64,000 nt of DNA from Sodalis sp. dw_96 (GCF_018449575.1 NZ_JAAVUT010000002.1:463073-527072); one strand, 5' to 3'. Counted from the stretch's first letter, positions 29,254 to 38,525 are shown. The notes: generated from the letters alone by a model not told the origin. Made by a program: numbers and translations.

Positions 29254-30441
29254 ATGAAGGATAAGCAGCCAAAACATCTTGAAATAATTCTTAAAGTGAG
29301 TGAACGTTGCAACCTGAATTGTAGCTACTGTTATGTATTTAATATGGGCAGCGATTTGGCATTGAATAGCGCACCAGTAATATCACGTGCAACAATTAAT
29401 TCCCTTAAAAATTTCCTCGAAAGATCAGTCAGAGAATACAGCATTGATGTTATTCAAATAGATTTACACGGCGGTGAACCTCTGATGCTTAAAAAAGAGC
29501 GAATGGCAGTTCTTTGCGCATTAATACGCGAGGGTGATTATAATGGAGCTTCCGTTCAAATAGGAATTCAGACTAATGCCACACTGATTGATGAGGAATG
29601 GATTGAAATTTTCTCTCGATATCATGTTTCCGTCAGCATCTCAATAGATGGCCCGAAACACGTTAACGATATTCATCGGCTCGATCATCAAGGCCGCAGC
29701 AGTTATGAAAAAACACTTCGCGGATATAAGTTACTTTCGACACGCTCTACCGACGGCAAAAAAGAGATAAACGCTCCGGTCTTGTCTGTTCTTACACCAA
29801 AGGCCAACGGTTCAGAACTTTTCAGCCACCTATATGATGTGATGGGATGCCGCAACTTTGATTTCCTGTTGCCTGATTGCAACTACGATAATCCGATTGA
29901 TACTGCAGCCATCGGACGCAGTTTGATTGAAATATGCGATAAATGGTATGCACAAAACGATCCCGACTGTGTCGTACGTATTGTAAACGCCCATATGGCG
30001 CATCTGGCCGGGAATAAAAAAAACGTTGTACTGGGAGTTACTAATGTAAATAAAAATGCCCTGGCTTTAGCTTTTACCGTAACCTCGCAAGGCGAGATCT
30101 ACGTTGATGACACGCTGCGCTCTACCCATTCAGATATTTTCACATCTATAGGTAATATCACGCATACCTCTCTTGAAGAGATTTTCGCTAGCAGGCAGCT
30201 TATTGCACTCAATATCATACAAGACACAATACCAAGAGAATGTTCAGAATGTGTTTGGCGTAACATATGCGCGGGTGGCAGGCCGATAAATCGTTATTCG
30301 TCTATCGATGGATTCACAGGGAAAACCATTTACTGCGATGCTATGAAGATGTTTTTAGGCCGCTGCGCGTCAATACTCAACGAGATGGGCGTCAGTATTG
30401 AAGAGCTGGTAATAAATTTAGGAATAGAAAATGATAAATAA
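29254..30441 (+). CDS. xyeB: Radical SAM/SPASM peptide maturase, XyeB type
   Basis: 395 residues. The radical SAM motif CNLNCSYC (Cys19, Cys23, Cys26) binds the cluster that cleaves S-adenosylmethionine. DLHGGEPLM is the GGE motif, and ETNA-like QTNATLIDEEW and SISIDGP complete the barrel. The C-terminal SPASM region has CSECVWRNICAGG (from about residue 330) and later Cys residues in IYCDAM and GRCAS for auxiliary clusters. In this family the enzyme joins an aromatic side chain to another residue in the core peptide. The start at 29254 is chosen because an earlier in-frame ATG (29197) lies inside the hairpin. It overlaps the next gene by 11 bases. Confidence 0.9.
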   Translation: MKDKQPKHLEIILKVSERCNLNCSYCYVFNMGSDLALNSAPVISRATINSLKNFLERSVREYSIDVIQIDLHGGEPLMLKKERMAVLCALIREGDYNGASVQIGIQTNATLIDEEWIEIFSRYHVSVSISIDGPKHVNDIHRLDHQGRSSYEKTLRGYKLLSTRSTDGKKEINAPVLSVLTPKANGSELFSHLYDVMGCRNFDFLLPDCNYDNPIDTAAIGRSLIEICDKWYAQNDPDCVVRIVNAHMAHLAGNKKNVVLGVTNVNKNALALAFTVTSQGEIYVDDTLRSTHSDIFTSIGNITHTSLEEIFASRQLIALNIIQDTIPRECSECVWRNICAGGRPINRYSSIDGFTGKTIYCDAMKMFLGRCASILNEMGVSIEELVINLGIENDK

Positions 30442-31246
30442 ATGCATGAAAATTACCCTGCTAATAATGTTGTTATTCATAGAGCATGATAGTTATGCTC
30501 TGACAAGCAAAATAAGGCTTACTGATACTTGTGAACCATTAACTTCGTTGAATATCAATGGCAAAAAAGTTGAGCGTTTACTTATTGATACCGGTGCCAC
30601 GGGCGGCATTCACCTCAGAGAAAGTGTCATAAAGAGCCTGCCAGGCCATCCCGCTAACTATGTAAAAATAGAGAGATATTCAGACGCCTTTGGAATTGTC
30701 AGGCATGCGAAATTTTTCCTAGCACCACAGCTGCTAATAAATGGCGCTCGTATGGATAATGTTCCCCTAACCACTTTCAATTTGTGGGGCAATCAGCATG
30801 AGCGGCAGAATATTGAGCCAATCAATGGCGTTATCGGGCTTGATACTTTTGGCGATAATGTCCTCATCATTGACCTGCAAAAATTGACGCTCGAAGTCAC
30901 CACCAGAGTCAAGCTTGACAAGCAAAGAGAATGGGATGAATTGCCAATTACACGCACTGAATATGGTATAGAGCTTTATGCCATCGGTGACGCTGGCAGG
31001 CGTTTGAGACTAGTTTTAGATACAGGTGCAAACCGAAGTGTATTATTTGCGAAGGAGTCTGGAAAAAATAGGAAAAGTATAACCGAAGTGGTAACCGGAA
31101 AAAACGTGGTAATTAAAGTTATGCGTAATGGATTTGATGCGCCCGAGCTAGCTAGAGGGGGTATAGATGGCGTAATTGGATGCGATTATTTTAAAGGTAA
31201 ACGGTTAATAATAGACAAAAAAAATATTTATGTATCAACCCGTTAA
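30431..31246 (+). CDS. Two-lobed retropepsin-like aspartyl protease
   Basis: 271 residues with an N-terminal signal-like segment (MKITLLIMLLFIEHDSYA). Two Asp-Thr-Gly motifs, LLIDTGATGG (about residue 53) and LVLDTGANRS (about 197), each followed by a hydrophobic-Gly element (NGVIGLDTF and DGVIGCDYF), show a pepsin-type bilobal enzyme made in one chain. AGGA precedes the ATG at 30431, which overlaps the maturase gene. It would act in the periplasm. It lies between maturase and exporter, so trimming of the exported peptide or immunity by degradation are possible roles; neither is shown by the sequence. Confidence 0.82.
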   Translation: MINKCMKITLLIMLLFIEHDSYALTSKIRLTDTCEPLTSLNINGKKVERLLIDTGATGGIHLRESVIKSLPGHPANYVKIERYSDAFGIVRHAKFFLAPQLLINGARMDNVPLTTFNLWGNQHERQNIEPINGVIGLDTFGDNVLIIDLQKLTLEVTTRVKLDKQREWDELPITRTEYGIELYAIGDAGRRLRLVLDTGANRSVLFAKESGKNRKSITEVVTGKNVVIKVMRNGFDAPELARGGIDGVIGCDYFKGKRLIIDKKNIYVSTR

Positions 31247-31264
31247 TCCACACTTGGGGTTAAA

Positions 31265-32458
31265 TTGAATATTTTCCGCAAAGAGGCGATTGAAAGTCAC
31301 AGCCTGGATTGGATAGGCAGGCATTCTCTAACGCTTGCTAAGCCACCCTTATCTCCATTAGTTGCTAGTTTGGCAACTATTGGGGTGATTGCCGGACTCA
31401 TGATTTTCTGCTCATATGAGATCAATGTAGAGGCATCAGGCCAGGTGTCATTTCGTCCGAGTATTTACACCTTAACTTCTCCTCTGGAAGGCGTGGTGAC
31501 TTTTGCAAAGAATGTCGGGGGGGAGCAGGTCAGCCGAGGTGAAACTCTTTACACAATAGCCAGAAAAATAATTCTCGGCGGCGTAGAAAAACATTTGAAA
31601 AGAGAATTTCTTATTCGTGAAAAAATAGCCAACTTAGAGGCAATCAAAATAGACATAACGATGTCAATAGCAAGGATTAAAAGCGATTATGGGCAAAAAA
31701 AAGTGTTAAAAAAAGAGATACTTTCTTATTATCAGCAACTTTTGACTACTCAAGGAAAGAAATTTGAGCTTGCAGAAAAACGCAACGCTTTGTTTTTAAA
31801 GCACAGTAAAAACGGTATTATTTCTAAAATTGAGCTGCAAGAAGCGGCGCGGCAACTTCTGGAGGGTAAGGAAGAAACTCAACGTATAAAGGTGTCAATA
31901 TCGCAGATTAACTATGAAATAAAAATGCTTTACATATCCCTAAACCAAGAGCTGGAAGCCTTCAAAACAAAAGAAGCGGAATATACCCGATGGTTAGCAG
32001 ATGCTCATCAAGAACTCTTGGAAGCCACCAGCTCGGCATCTGCTGATATAATCGCTCCTTCGCAGGGAATACTCGGTTACTCAACAGTAATCCCCGGTGA
32101 TGCTGTCAAAGAAGGTGACGTAATAGCGCTCATTCTGCCGGAAGGTGCGCTGCCTACGATAACGCTTAACATTCCTTCAGCTGCAATGGGTGGAATTCAC
32201 GCGGGGCAAACCGTAAAAATCCGTGTTTCTTCATTTCCATGGCGCAGATATGGGAAACTTAACGGTATCGTTAAAACTGTATCTCCCGCGGCAATACGTA
32301 AACCAGAAGGTATGTTTTTTGCTGTGACAGCTGAACCCGAACACAACCCCAATTTTCGATTACGCCAAGGTATGGAAGTTACCGCCAATATCACGACGGA
32401 CAAAAAACGCGTTTATCAGTTGCTTTACAATTTCATTGCGGCAAAATGGAAAAGTTAA
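31265..32458 (+). CDS. HlyD-family membrane fusion protein of the RiPP exporter
   Basis: 397 residues. One N-terminal membrane helix (about 36-56), a biotinyl-lipoyl-like segment (SGQVSFRPSIYTLTSPLEGVV), a long alpha-helical hairpin (about 110-245) and the returning barrel region (IIAPSQGILGYSTVIPGDAVKEGD). It links the inner-membrane ABC exporter to an outer-membrane channel in bacteriocin-type type I secretion. It starts at TTG (GGGG 5 bases upstream) and overlaps the ABC gene by 13 bases. No TolC gene is present, so a housekeeping TolC would be used. Confidence 0.9.
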   Translation: MNIFRKEAIESHSLDWIGRHSLTLAKPPLSPLVASLATIGVIAGLMIFCSYEINVEASGQVSFRPSIYTLTSPLEGVVTFAKNVGGEQVSRGETLYTIARKIILGGVEKHLKREFLIREKIANLEAIKIDITMSIARIKSDYGQKKVLKKEILSYYQQLLTTQGKKFELAEKRNALFLKHSKNGIISKIELQEAARQLLEGKEETQRIKVSISQINYEIKMLYISLNQELEAFKTKEAEYTRWLADAHQELLEATSSASADIIAPSQGILGYSTVIPGDAVKEGDVIALILPEGALPTITLNIPSAAMGGIHAGQTVKIRVSSFPWRRYGKLNGIVKTVSPAAIRKPEGMFFAVTAEPEHNPNFRLRQGMEVTANITTDKKRVYQLLYNFIAAKWKS

Positions 32459-34545
32459 AAAATTTGAATCTACAACCTCGACTGCCCGACATAATACAAG
32501 ATGAAGCTATAGAGTGCGGGCTCGCTTGTATAACGATGATTCTTAACTATCATCGCCACCTAATCACTCTTAATAGTTTACGTGAAAAATTTAATATTCC
32601 TGCCGCAGGGCTTAGCGTAAAAGAGATAATCGAAATCTCTGAAAAAATGGGCCTTACAGGTAGGCCATTTCGTGCTCAGTTACAGGAGCTATATAATGTC
32701 AAGGCTCCTTGCATTTTGCACTGGTCTTTTAACCACTTTGTCGTTCTCAAAACTATTAAACGCACTTATGCCATTATACATGATCCTGCCTGCGGTCGTC
32801 GCAAGATTAGCCTAGCTGAACTTTCAGATTGCTTTACAGGCATTGCTATCGAATTGCAGCCGGGGGCTCGCTTTGAAAAAAAACGGACCCATCAATGTTT
32901 CACGTTGCGAGACATGTTTTCTGGCATAGACGGGAAACTGCGGCTTTTGTTCAGAGTGTTGCTGATTTCCTGCGCCGTAGAAAGCTTAACCTTACTTATA
33001 CCGATATTCATTCAATTTGTCATTGATACCGTGTTACAAAACAGTGAAATAGGATCACTAACGTTATTAATGGCTCTTTTTATTTCGCTTGTATTCATCC
33101 GTTCTATTCTATCCTGGTGTAGAGCATGGGCTATTGCGTCAACAAAATATGCGATCGGCTTGCATTGGTCTGAAGGGTTATTTACGAAGCTTGTTAGCCT
33201 ACCAGTGAACTTTTTTGAAAAAAGAAACCTCGGCGAAATGGCGTCGCGAATGCACTCTCTTGATGAAATCAAAGAGACTTTCACCGCGCGGACCATAGGA
33301 GCCATTCTCGACTTGGTACTGATCATTCTTCTCTCAGTTATAATGTTTTCCTATAACACTCTACTTTTTGTCCTTGTGCTGTTGTTGGCTGCAATCTATA
33401 TTTCATTTAAGGTACTTAGCTTTTCGCGATACCGCTCTACGCTTAATGAAATGATAATAAGTTCAGCCGCGCAATATAGCTTTTACATGGAAACAGTAAA
33501 AGCTATTTCTGTTATCAAAATCCTGAGAATTGCTGATATACGAAAATTGAGATGGCTTAATCTTTGTACCTATACGGCTTCAGCGAATATTCGTTTATTT
33601 CAGATAGACTTTTTTTCACAGGTTCTTTCTCTTACCATTACCGGGATAACTGCCGGCATAGTCATTTATGTTGGCGCTCATGTCGTCGATACCGGCGGCT
33701 TTACGACCGGGGGTATATTTGCTTTTATGCAATTTTCCGATCTATTCATGTCGCGTTTAATCAATTTTAGTGATGCACTTTATCAATTCCGCCTCGTGCC
33801 TGCCCACACAAGAAGACTGGGTGATATCGCGTTGGCTAAAAGCGAGAATTTTTCTGGTGAAGATAATTATTGCATGGTTGCACCTGTAGGTTTGGTAGAA
33901 GTGAAAGATCTTTGTTTTACTTACTCACCTTCCGAGCCGCCCATTTTCGAAAACGTGACCTTTAGCGTTTCACCGGGCGAAAGTCTTGCAATCGTTGGCC
34001 GTTCCGGCTGCGGTAAATCCACTTTACTTTCAGTGCTGGCATCGCTACGCGAAAGTCTTTCAGGTTCTATTTTGATTGATGGTGTTCCACTTCAACGCTT
34101 AGGTCTTGATGATTATCGTTCCATGATCTCTTTTGTTATGCAAGAAGATTTGCTTCTCTCCGGCACATTGCAGCAAAACATCACCTCTTTTTCTGATAGA
34201 CCTGATATTGAACATATGAAAAAGTGCGCCAAGGCGGCATCCATTCATGAAGAAGTAGAGATTATGCCTCTTGGCTATCTAACATTAATTGGTGAGTTGG
34301 GTAGCTCATTATCAGGCGGCCAAAAACAGCGGATATCTTTGGCTCGCGCGCTCTATAGAAAACCGACTATTTTAATTCTTGATGAGGCAACCTCCGCACT
34401 AGATGTGGAAAACGAACGGAAGATTAATGAGGCGATAAAATCAATGAAAATAACCCGTATTTTCGCCGCACACAGGCCGGATGCAATCGCGGTTGCAGAC
34501 AAAATTTATAGTCTACCTGATAATAAAGTGATTAATAAACGGTGA
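32446..34545 (+). CDS. C39 peptidase-containing ABC exporter (PCAT)
   Basis: 699 residues in three parts. The C39 peptidase has catalytic Cys24 in QDEAIECGLACITM, His97 in HWSFNHFVVLK and Asp113 in HDPACG, a complete triad. The membrane domain covers about 160-430. The ATPase has Walker A VGRSGCGKSTLL (about 520), signature LSGGQKQRISLARAL and Walker B ILILDEATSALD. Such proteins remove the leader after Gly-Gly and export the peptide, which matches the IRGG site of the precursor at 29038. It is the last gene of the operon, and its AT-rich composition matches the others. Confidence 0.95.
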   Translation: MEKLKNLNLQPRLPDIIQDEAIECGLACITMILNYHRHLITLNSLREKFNIPAAGLSVKEIIEISEKMGLTGRPFRAQLQELYNVKAPCILHWSFNHFVVLKTIKRTYAIIHDPACGRRKISLAELSDCFTGIAIELQPGARFEKKRTHQCFTLRDMFSGIDGKLRLLFRVLLISCAVESLTLLIPIFIQFVIDTVLQNSEIGSLTLLMALFISLVFIRSILSWCRAWAIASTKYAIGLHWSEGLFTKLVSLPVNFFEKRNLGEMASRMHSLDEIKETFTARTIGAILDLVLIILLSVIMFSYNTLLFVLVLLLAAIYISFKVLSFSRYRSTLNEMIISSAAQYSFYMETVKAISVIKILRIADIRKLRWLNLCTYTASANIRLFQIDFFSQVLSLTITGITAGIVIYVGAHVVDTGGFTTGGIFAFMQFSDLFMSRLINFSDALYQFRLVPAHTRRLGDIALAKSENFSGEDNYCMVAPVGLVEVKDLCFTYSPSEPPIFENVTFSVSPGESLAIVGRSGCGKSTLLSVLASLRESLSGSILIDGVPLQRLGLDDYRSMISFVMQEDLLLSGTLQQNITSFSDRPDIEHMKKCAKAASIHEEVEIMPLGYLTLIGELGSSLSGGQKQRISLARALYRKPTILILDEATSALDVENERKINEAIKSMKITRIFAAHRPDAIAVADKIYSLPDNKVINKR

Positions 34546-34746
34546 TGCGGCTTTCATAAACTGAGCAACCCGGTTCAGTAGCTTACACATATTTTGGCAT
34601 TAATAATTACGCGTTATGGCTTCATTAGACGACAACCATAGCCGATCTAATTTTTCAAACATGGAGAACAGAACGCTAAATATCTTTTAAATTCAGCGAT
34701 ATCTTGATTATACTCTCCCTTTTTGTGAACTGTTGCTGAGGAAGTG

Positions 34747-35289
34747 ATGCGTCAAATCGTCTTGTTATTGTCATCGTTATTTTTAGCCGGCTCGGTTTTT
34801 GCCGGCCCGGTCTTGGCTAATTCAATTTTATCTCTATCGTCGGCCTTGAATGAGCGCATGCTTATAATGAAAGATGTAGCAGGCTACAAGGCAGAACATC
34901 ATTTACCGGTGGAAGATTTGGTTAGGGAACAGAAAGTCGTCTCCTTGGCACAGGAAGAGGCGAAGGACACAGGTCTGGATCCACACTCCGTGGTGCCATT
35001 TATACAGGCACAGATGGACGTTGCAAAGGCGATTCAATACCGTTACCTTGCTGATTGGTTATCCAGCCCTGAGCAGAACTGGAGACCTAAACATCTTGAT
35101 GACGTCAGGAAAACGATTTCCGACCAAGACAGGGTGATACTGAGCTCCATCAGCCAGCGCTTACGTGCCGGTAGTTTCAGCGAAAAGGATAAATTGGAAA
35201 TTTCTAGCTTATTGAATGCGCCTAATTTAAGCGATACGGACAAGTCTCACCTGGTTAACGCATTGCTGCTGATCAAGCATAGGACATAG
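34747..35289 (+). CDS. aroQ: Periplasmic chorismate mutase (secreted AroQ type)
   Basis: 180 residues starting with a signal peptide (MRQIVLLLSSLFLAGSVFAGPVLA). The mature part is the AroQ helical bundle: ALNERMLIMKDVAGYKAEHHLPVEDLVREQKVV with the catalytic Arg and Lys, and FIQAQMDVAKAIQYRYLADW. It converts chorismate to prephenate in the periplasm. The C-terminal extension is typical of the exported gamma subclass known from Salmonella and Yersinia. GAGGA lies 5 bases before the ATG at 34747. It follows the RiPP operon by 200 bases but appears to be an independent gene. Confidence 0.93.
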   Translation: MRQIVLLLSSLFLAGSVFAGPVLANSILSLSSALNERMLIMKDVAGYKAEHHLPVEDLVREQKVVSLAQEEAKDTGLDPHSVVPFIQAQMDVAKAIQYRYLADWLSSPEQNWRPKHLDDVRKTISDQDRVILSSISQRLRAGSFSEKDKLEISSLLNAPNLSDTDKSHLVNALLLIKHRT

Positions 35290-35418
35290 AAAACGATGTC
35301 TTTCCATCGAGCAATGTAGCCACCGGTGCGCGGCCATAACATCGGAGTTTCCACGATACCAATTGCAGTCCAGGGCACATAAACTCTTACCAGGATACCT
35401 TTTAAGGTTAAATCACCT

Positions 35419-36585
35419 ATGCTTCGCTCCGCATTTTTCATTCGCCTCATCAGCATCATCACTCTTTTGCATGTGTATATCGGCGTGCGGCTTATTTCTG
35501 ACCTGCCGATCAGCGCCCCGTTCAAATGGCTGGGAGCGCTGCTGCTGGTTGTATCGGTTTTGCTGATCCCGCTGGGCATGGCCGCGCGCACTATCAAAAA
35601 GCAGCCGCTGTCGGACCTGCTGGCGTGGATAGGCTATCTCGCCATAGGCTTATTCTCGTCGCTGCTGGTACTGACCGTGCTGCGCGATATCCTGCTGCTG
35701 TTGCTTTACGCCGTGAACAGCCTGCGGGGCGTAGCTTCGGCCCCTTACGATTTAATCTCCTTGAGCGCGCTCTGCGTGCCGGTGTTGGCCATACTGCTCA
35801 CGTTGCTGGGCGTCTATTACGCGCGCCGGAATGCGCCGGTGAAGGTTATCGATGTTCCCATCGCGGGACTGGCGGCGGCGCTGCATGGCTTCAAAATCGT
35901 GCAAATCACCGACATCCACATCGGCCCGACCATTAAACGCGGTTATGTGGAGAAAATCGTCGCGACGGTGAATGCGCTCAAGGCGGATCTAATAGCCGTC
36001 ACCGGCGATGTCGTCGATGGGACAGTGCCTGGACTGGCGGCCGATGCGCAGCCCCTTGGCGCGTTATCGGCGCGGCACGGCACCTTCTTCGTCACCGGAA
36101 ATCATGAGTACTATTCCGGCGCGGATGAATGGATTGTCGAGTTTCGCCGGCTGGGCTTCAACGTATTAATGAACGAACATGTGGTGGTGAACCACGACGG
36201 CGCGCATGCCGTCGTCGCGGGCGTAACGGATTACGGCGCGGGCAACGTAGACCCGGCGCACATGAGCTCACCGGCGAAAGCCATGCACGGCGCGCCGAGT
36301 GATATCCCGTTCCGGCTGCTGCTTGCCCATCAGCCGCGCAGCGCCGCCGCCGCATCGCAGGCGGGATTCACGCTGCAATTATCCGGCCACACCCATGGCG
36401 GCCAGTTTCTGCCGTGGATGTTCTTCATTCGGTTTCAGCAGCCGTTTGTTCACGGGCTGGGCAAACTCAACGATCTTTGGGTGTACACCAGCCGCGGCAC
36501 GGGCTATTGGGGGCCGCCGATACGGCTGGGCGCGCCGTCTGAAGTCACTCTCCTGCGGCTGGTGGCGGATTCGCCCGCGGTGTAA
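35419..36585 (+). CDS. Membrane-anchored metallophosphoesterase
   Basis: 388 residues. About four or five N-terminal hydrophobic helices (to residue 140) are followed by a calcineurin-like phosphoesterase: QITDIHIG, VTGDVVDG, VTGNHEYYSG, then LLLAHQPRS and LSGHTHGGQF. All metal ligands are present. Similar YkuE/YaeI-type proteins hydrolyse phosphoesters at the membrane surface, some acting on UDP-diacylglucosamine-like lipids; this substrate is not shown here. The gene is followed by a tandem hairpin repeat. Confidence 0.9.
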   Translation: MLRSAFFIRLISIITLLHVYIGVRLISDLPISAPFKWLGALLLVVSVLLIPLGMAARTIKKQPLSDLLAWIGYLAIGLFSSLLVLTVLRDILLLLLYAVNSLRGVASAPYDLISLSALCVPVLAILLTLLGVYYARRNAPVKVIDVPIAGLAAALHGFKIVQITDIHIGPTIKRGYVEKIVATVNALKADLIAVTGDVVDGTVPGLAADAQPLGALSARHGTFFVTGNHEYYSGADEWIVEFRRLGFNVLMNEHVVVNHDGAHAVVAGVTDYGAGNVDPAHMSSPAKAMHGAPSDIPFRLLLAHQPRSAAAASQAGFTLQLSGHTHGGQFLPWMFFIRFQQPFVHGLGKLNDLWVYTSRGTGYWGPPIRLGAPSEVTLLRLVADSPAV

Positions 36586-36592
36586 CGGCAGG

Positions 36593-36690
36593 TATCATGC
36601 CAGGCCGGCAATGCGGACATCGGGCACGATAATGTTGAAGTTATCGTGCCAGGCCGGCAATACGGACATCAGGCACGATGAAATTGAAGT
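36593..36690. repeat. Two-copy 49-bp tandem repeat with internal hairpins
   Basis: Copies at 36593 and 36642 share CGTGCCAGGCCGGCAAT, CGGACATC and GGCACGAT and differ at a few positions. In the second copy ATCGTGCC and GGCACGAT are inverted and could pair across 21 bases; the first copy has one mismatch (ATCATGCC). The array starts 8 bases after the metallophosphoesterase stop and ends just before the convergent TetR stop. Confidence 0.85.
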
Positions 36691-36718
36691 GGTTGAAGTG
36701 GCGATGCGCGCCGCTGAA

Positions 36719-37363
36719 CTACCTTGGTTCACGGGCCTCTCGCCAGTGATCCAGATAGGCCATGACCGCCCGGAATGCCTCGTTCCGAACCGCGTTATCA
36801 ATGTGTCCTTCTTGTGCGTAGCCGAATTTCAGGCAGGCAAAACCTATTTCAACGGCAATGGTCGCAACGTCTGGTGACACCGGCAACGTCGTAAGTTCGC
36901 CAAATCCCACGGCCGCGTCGCGTAACTGTTGTCCGATGGAGGTGTTCTTGCCGGCATGGGCAGCACGGTCGGCGTCGCTAAAAGAACCGTTTAGCAGAAG
37001 CACGCCCGCTGCCGGATGAGCATTGTAATACTCCACGCAGGTATCAAGCACGGTACGCACCCAGGTGTGCAGCGTGCGCGTGCGCGCAGCGCCTGAATTT
37101 GCGATAGCCTCGCTGAGGTGCCGCATATGGATCTGGGCAATATGGGCGAACAGCGCGTACTTATCTGGAAAGAAGGGGTAAATGCTGGCCCGCGGCACCC
37201 CCGAAACTTCCGCAAGAGCGGGAATCGAGGTTTTTTCAGGGCCGAGTTCTTCGAGCATGCGCTCGGCCGCCTCGATAACCCGGGTCATGCGCTCCAGTGA
37301 ACGCTCCTGAATAGGACGGCGGGTACGCTTTTCCTTGGCGGAGCTTGCATCAAAATCTGACAT
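36719..37363 (-). CDS. TetR-family transcriptional regulator
   Basis: 214 residues. The N-terminal HTH is RVIEAAERMLEELGPEKTSIPALAEVSGVPRASIYPFFPDKYALFAHI, the standard TetR form with the Tyr-x-Phe-Phe element; the rest is an all-helical ligand domain with no recognised binding signature. It diverges from the short-chain dehydrogenase at 37668, which is the likely target. Similar TGACA.ATGTT direct repeats overlap its start codon and lie just upstream. Confidence 0.9.
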   Translation of the reverse strand: MSDFDASSAKEKRTRRPIQERSLERMTRVIEAAERMLEELGPEKTSIPALAEVSGVPRASIYPFFPDKYALFAHIAQIHMRHLSEAIANSGAARTRTLHTWVRTVLDTCVEYYNAHPAAGVLLLNGSFSDADRAAHAGKNTSIGQQLRDAAVGFGELTTLPVSPDVATIAVEIGFACLKFGYAQEGHIDNAVRNEAFRAVMAYLDHWREAREPR

Positions 37364-37667
37364 ATGTTAGTTTCATAAAATGACAAATGTTGGATATGGA
37401 CCTATTTCAACAGCTAGGATTATACCATACAGCATTCAGGCGATGCGGGCCATCGTTTGCACCCCGCTGCGGTTGTGGCTGTGACGATAAACACGGATTC
37501 CGCTATGGGGATGTTTAACGCGTCGCAAAAAGCTGCCATGGGCAGGTCATTGGAATAAACCTTATAAAGGCTTCAACCGTGAAAGTTCACATCGACGCTA
37601 AAGAACAGGGCATCGGCGTTCCTGCCCCAATCTTCCTGCGCTAACCTATCATCAGGAGGGATTTTAA
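37364..37667. other. Divergent TetR/SDR promoter region
   Basis: 304 bases. TGACATATGTT at the TetR start and TGACAAATGTT about 21 bases upstream form a direct repeat that could be the TetR binding site. Further right, a frame beginning GTGAAAGTTCACATC reads 22 codons (KVHIDAKEQGIGVPAPIFLR) and stops; it may be a gene relic. The SDR ribosome site (CAGGAGGG) closes the gap. Confidence 0.4.
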
Positions 37668-38471
37668 ATGTCAAAGACTATCCTCATCACCGGCGCGGGC
37701 TCCGGGTTCGGCGAGGCGGCGGCAATCGGCCTCGCCCGCAAGGGCCACAACGTTATTGCCACCGTGCAATGCTCGCCCCAAGTCACGCCGCTGCGAGAGA
37801 AAGCCAAGGCGCTCGGGCTCGCCAATCTGCGGGTTGAGAAGCTCGACCTGTTCGATGCCCACGACATGGCTTTTGCCCAGAGCTGGGATATCGACGTGCT
37901 CTGGAACAATGCCGGCATGGGCGAAGGCGGCCCGGTCTTTGAGATCCCGCTCGATCTCGTTCGCCGGAACTATGAGGTCAACGTTTTTCTCCCCCTCACC
38001 CTGACGCAAGGCTTTGTCAAAAAGTGGATCAGCCAGAAGAAACAGGCAAAAGTGGTCTTCACCTCGTCCATGAGCGGCCTGTTCTCCCCGGCCAATTGGG
38101 GCGTGTACGCCTCCACCAAGCACGCTCTCGAATCGGTTGCTGAAGCATTGCAGCAAGAATTGGCCGGTTACGGCATCAAGGTCCAAACCATCAATCCCGG
38201 CGCCTTTTACACCGGCTTTAACGAGACCATGGCCGACACGCCGTTCCGCTGGCTCGACGACGCAAAAAATATCACCCGCCGCGATGACCTGCGCGCGCAG
38301 TTCGACGAGGCGCTTGCGTCGCCTCTCGGTCACCTCGACGCGCAGGAGATGATTGACTGCATGATCGAGTTAGTCCCCGCCGACACAGGCAAATTCCGCA
38401 ACGTTGTACCCCTGGCGGTCGAGAATATGCTGAAGGCCCATCAACTGGCGGCATGGGATAATCAGATCTGA
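37668..38471 (+). CDS. Short-chain dehydrogenase/reductase
   Basis: 267 residues of the classical SDR fold: nucleotide-binding TILITGAGSGFGEAAAIGLARKG, NNAGMGEGG, the catalytic Ser in VVFTSSMSGLF and YASTKHALE with Tyr and Lys. The last 14 codons (LKAHQLAAWDNQI) are tandemly duplicated directly after the stop. It is divergent from a TetR gene. The substrate is unknown; members this close in pattern act on small carbonyl compounds with NADPH or NADH. Confidence 0.93.
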   Translation: MSKTILITGAGSGFGEAAAIGLARKGHNVIATVQCSPQVTPLREKAKALGLANLRVEKLDLFDAHDMAFAQSWDIDVLWNNAGMGEGGPVFEIPLDLVRRNYEVNVFLPLTLTQGFVKKWISQKKQAKVVFTSSMSGLFSPANWGVYASTKHALESVAEALQQELAGYGIKVQTINPGAFYTGFNETMADTPFRWLDDAKNITRRDDLRAQFDEALASPLGHLDAQEMIDCMIELVPADTGKFRNVVPLAVENMLKAHQLAAWDNQI

Positions 38472-38525
38472 ATGCTGAAGGCCCAGCGACTGGCGGCATG
38501 GGATAATCAGATCTGAATGCTGAAG
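38427..38525 (+). repeat. 45-bp tandem duplication of the SDR 3' end
   Basis: The last 15 codons of the SDR, including the stop (ATGCTGAAGGCCCA...ATCTGA), recur at 38472 with three substitutions, and a third partial copy (ATGCTGAAG) begins at 38517. Each unit starts with ATG straight after a TGA, so the copies form mini-cistrons: a 14-residue one (MLKAQRLAAWDNQI) and an 11-residue one. Confidence 0.93.
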
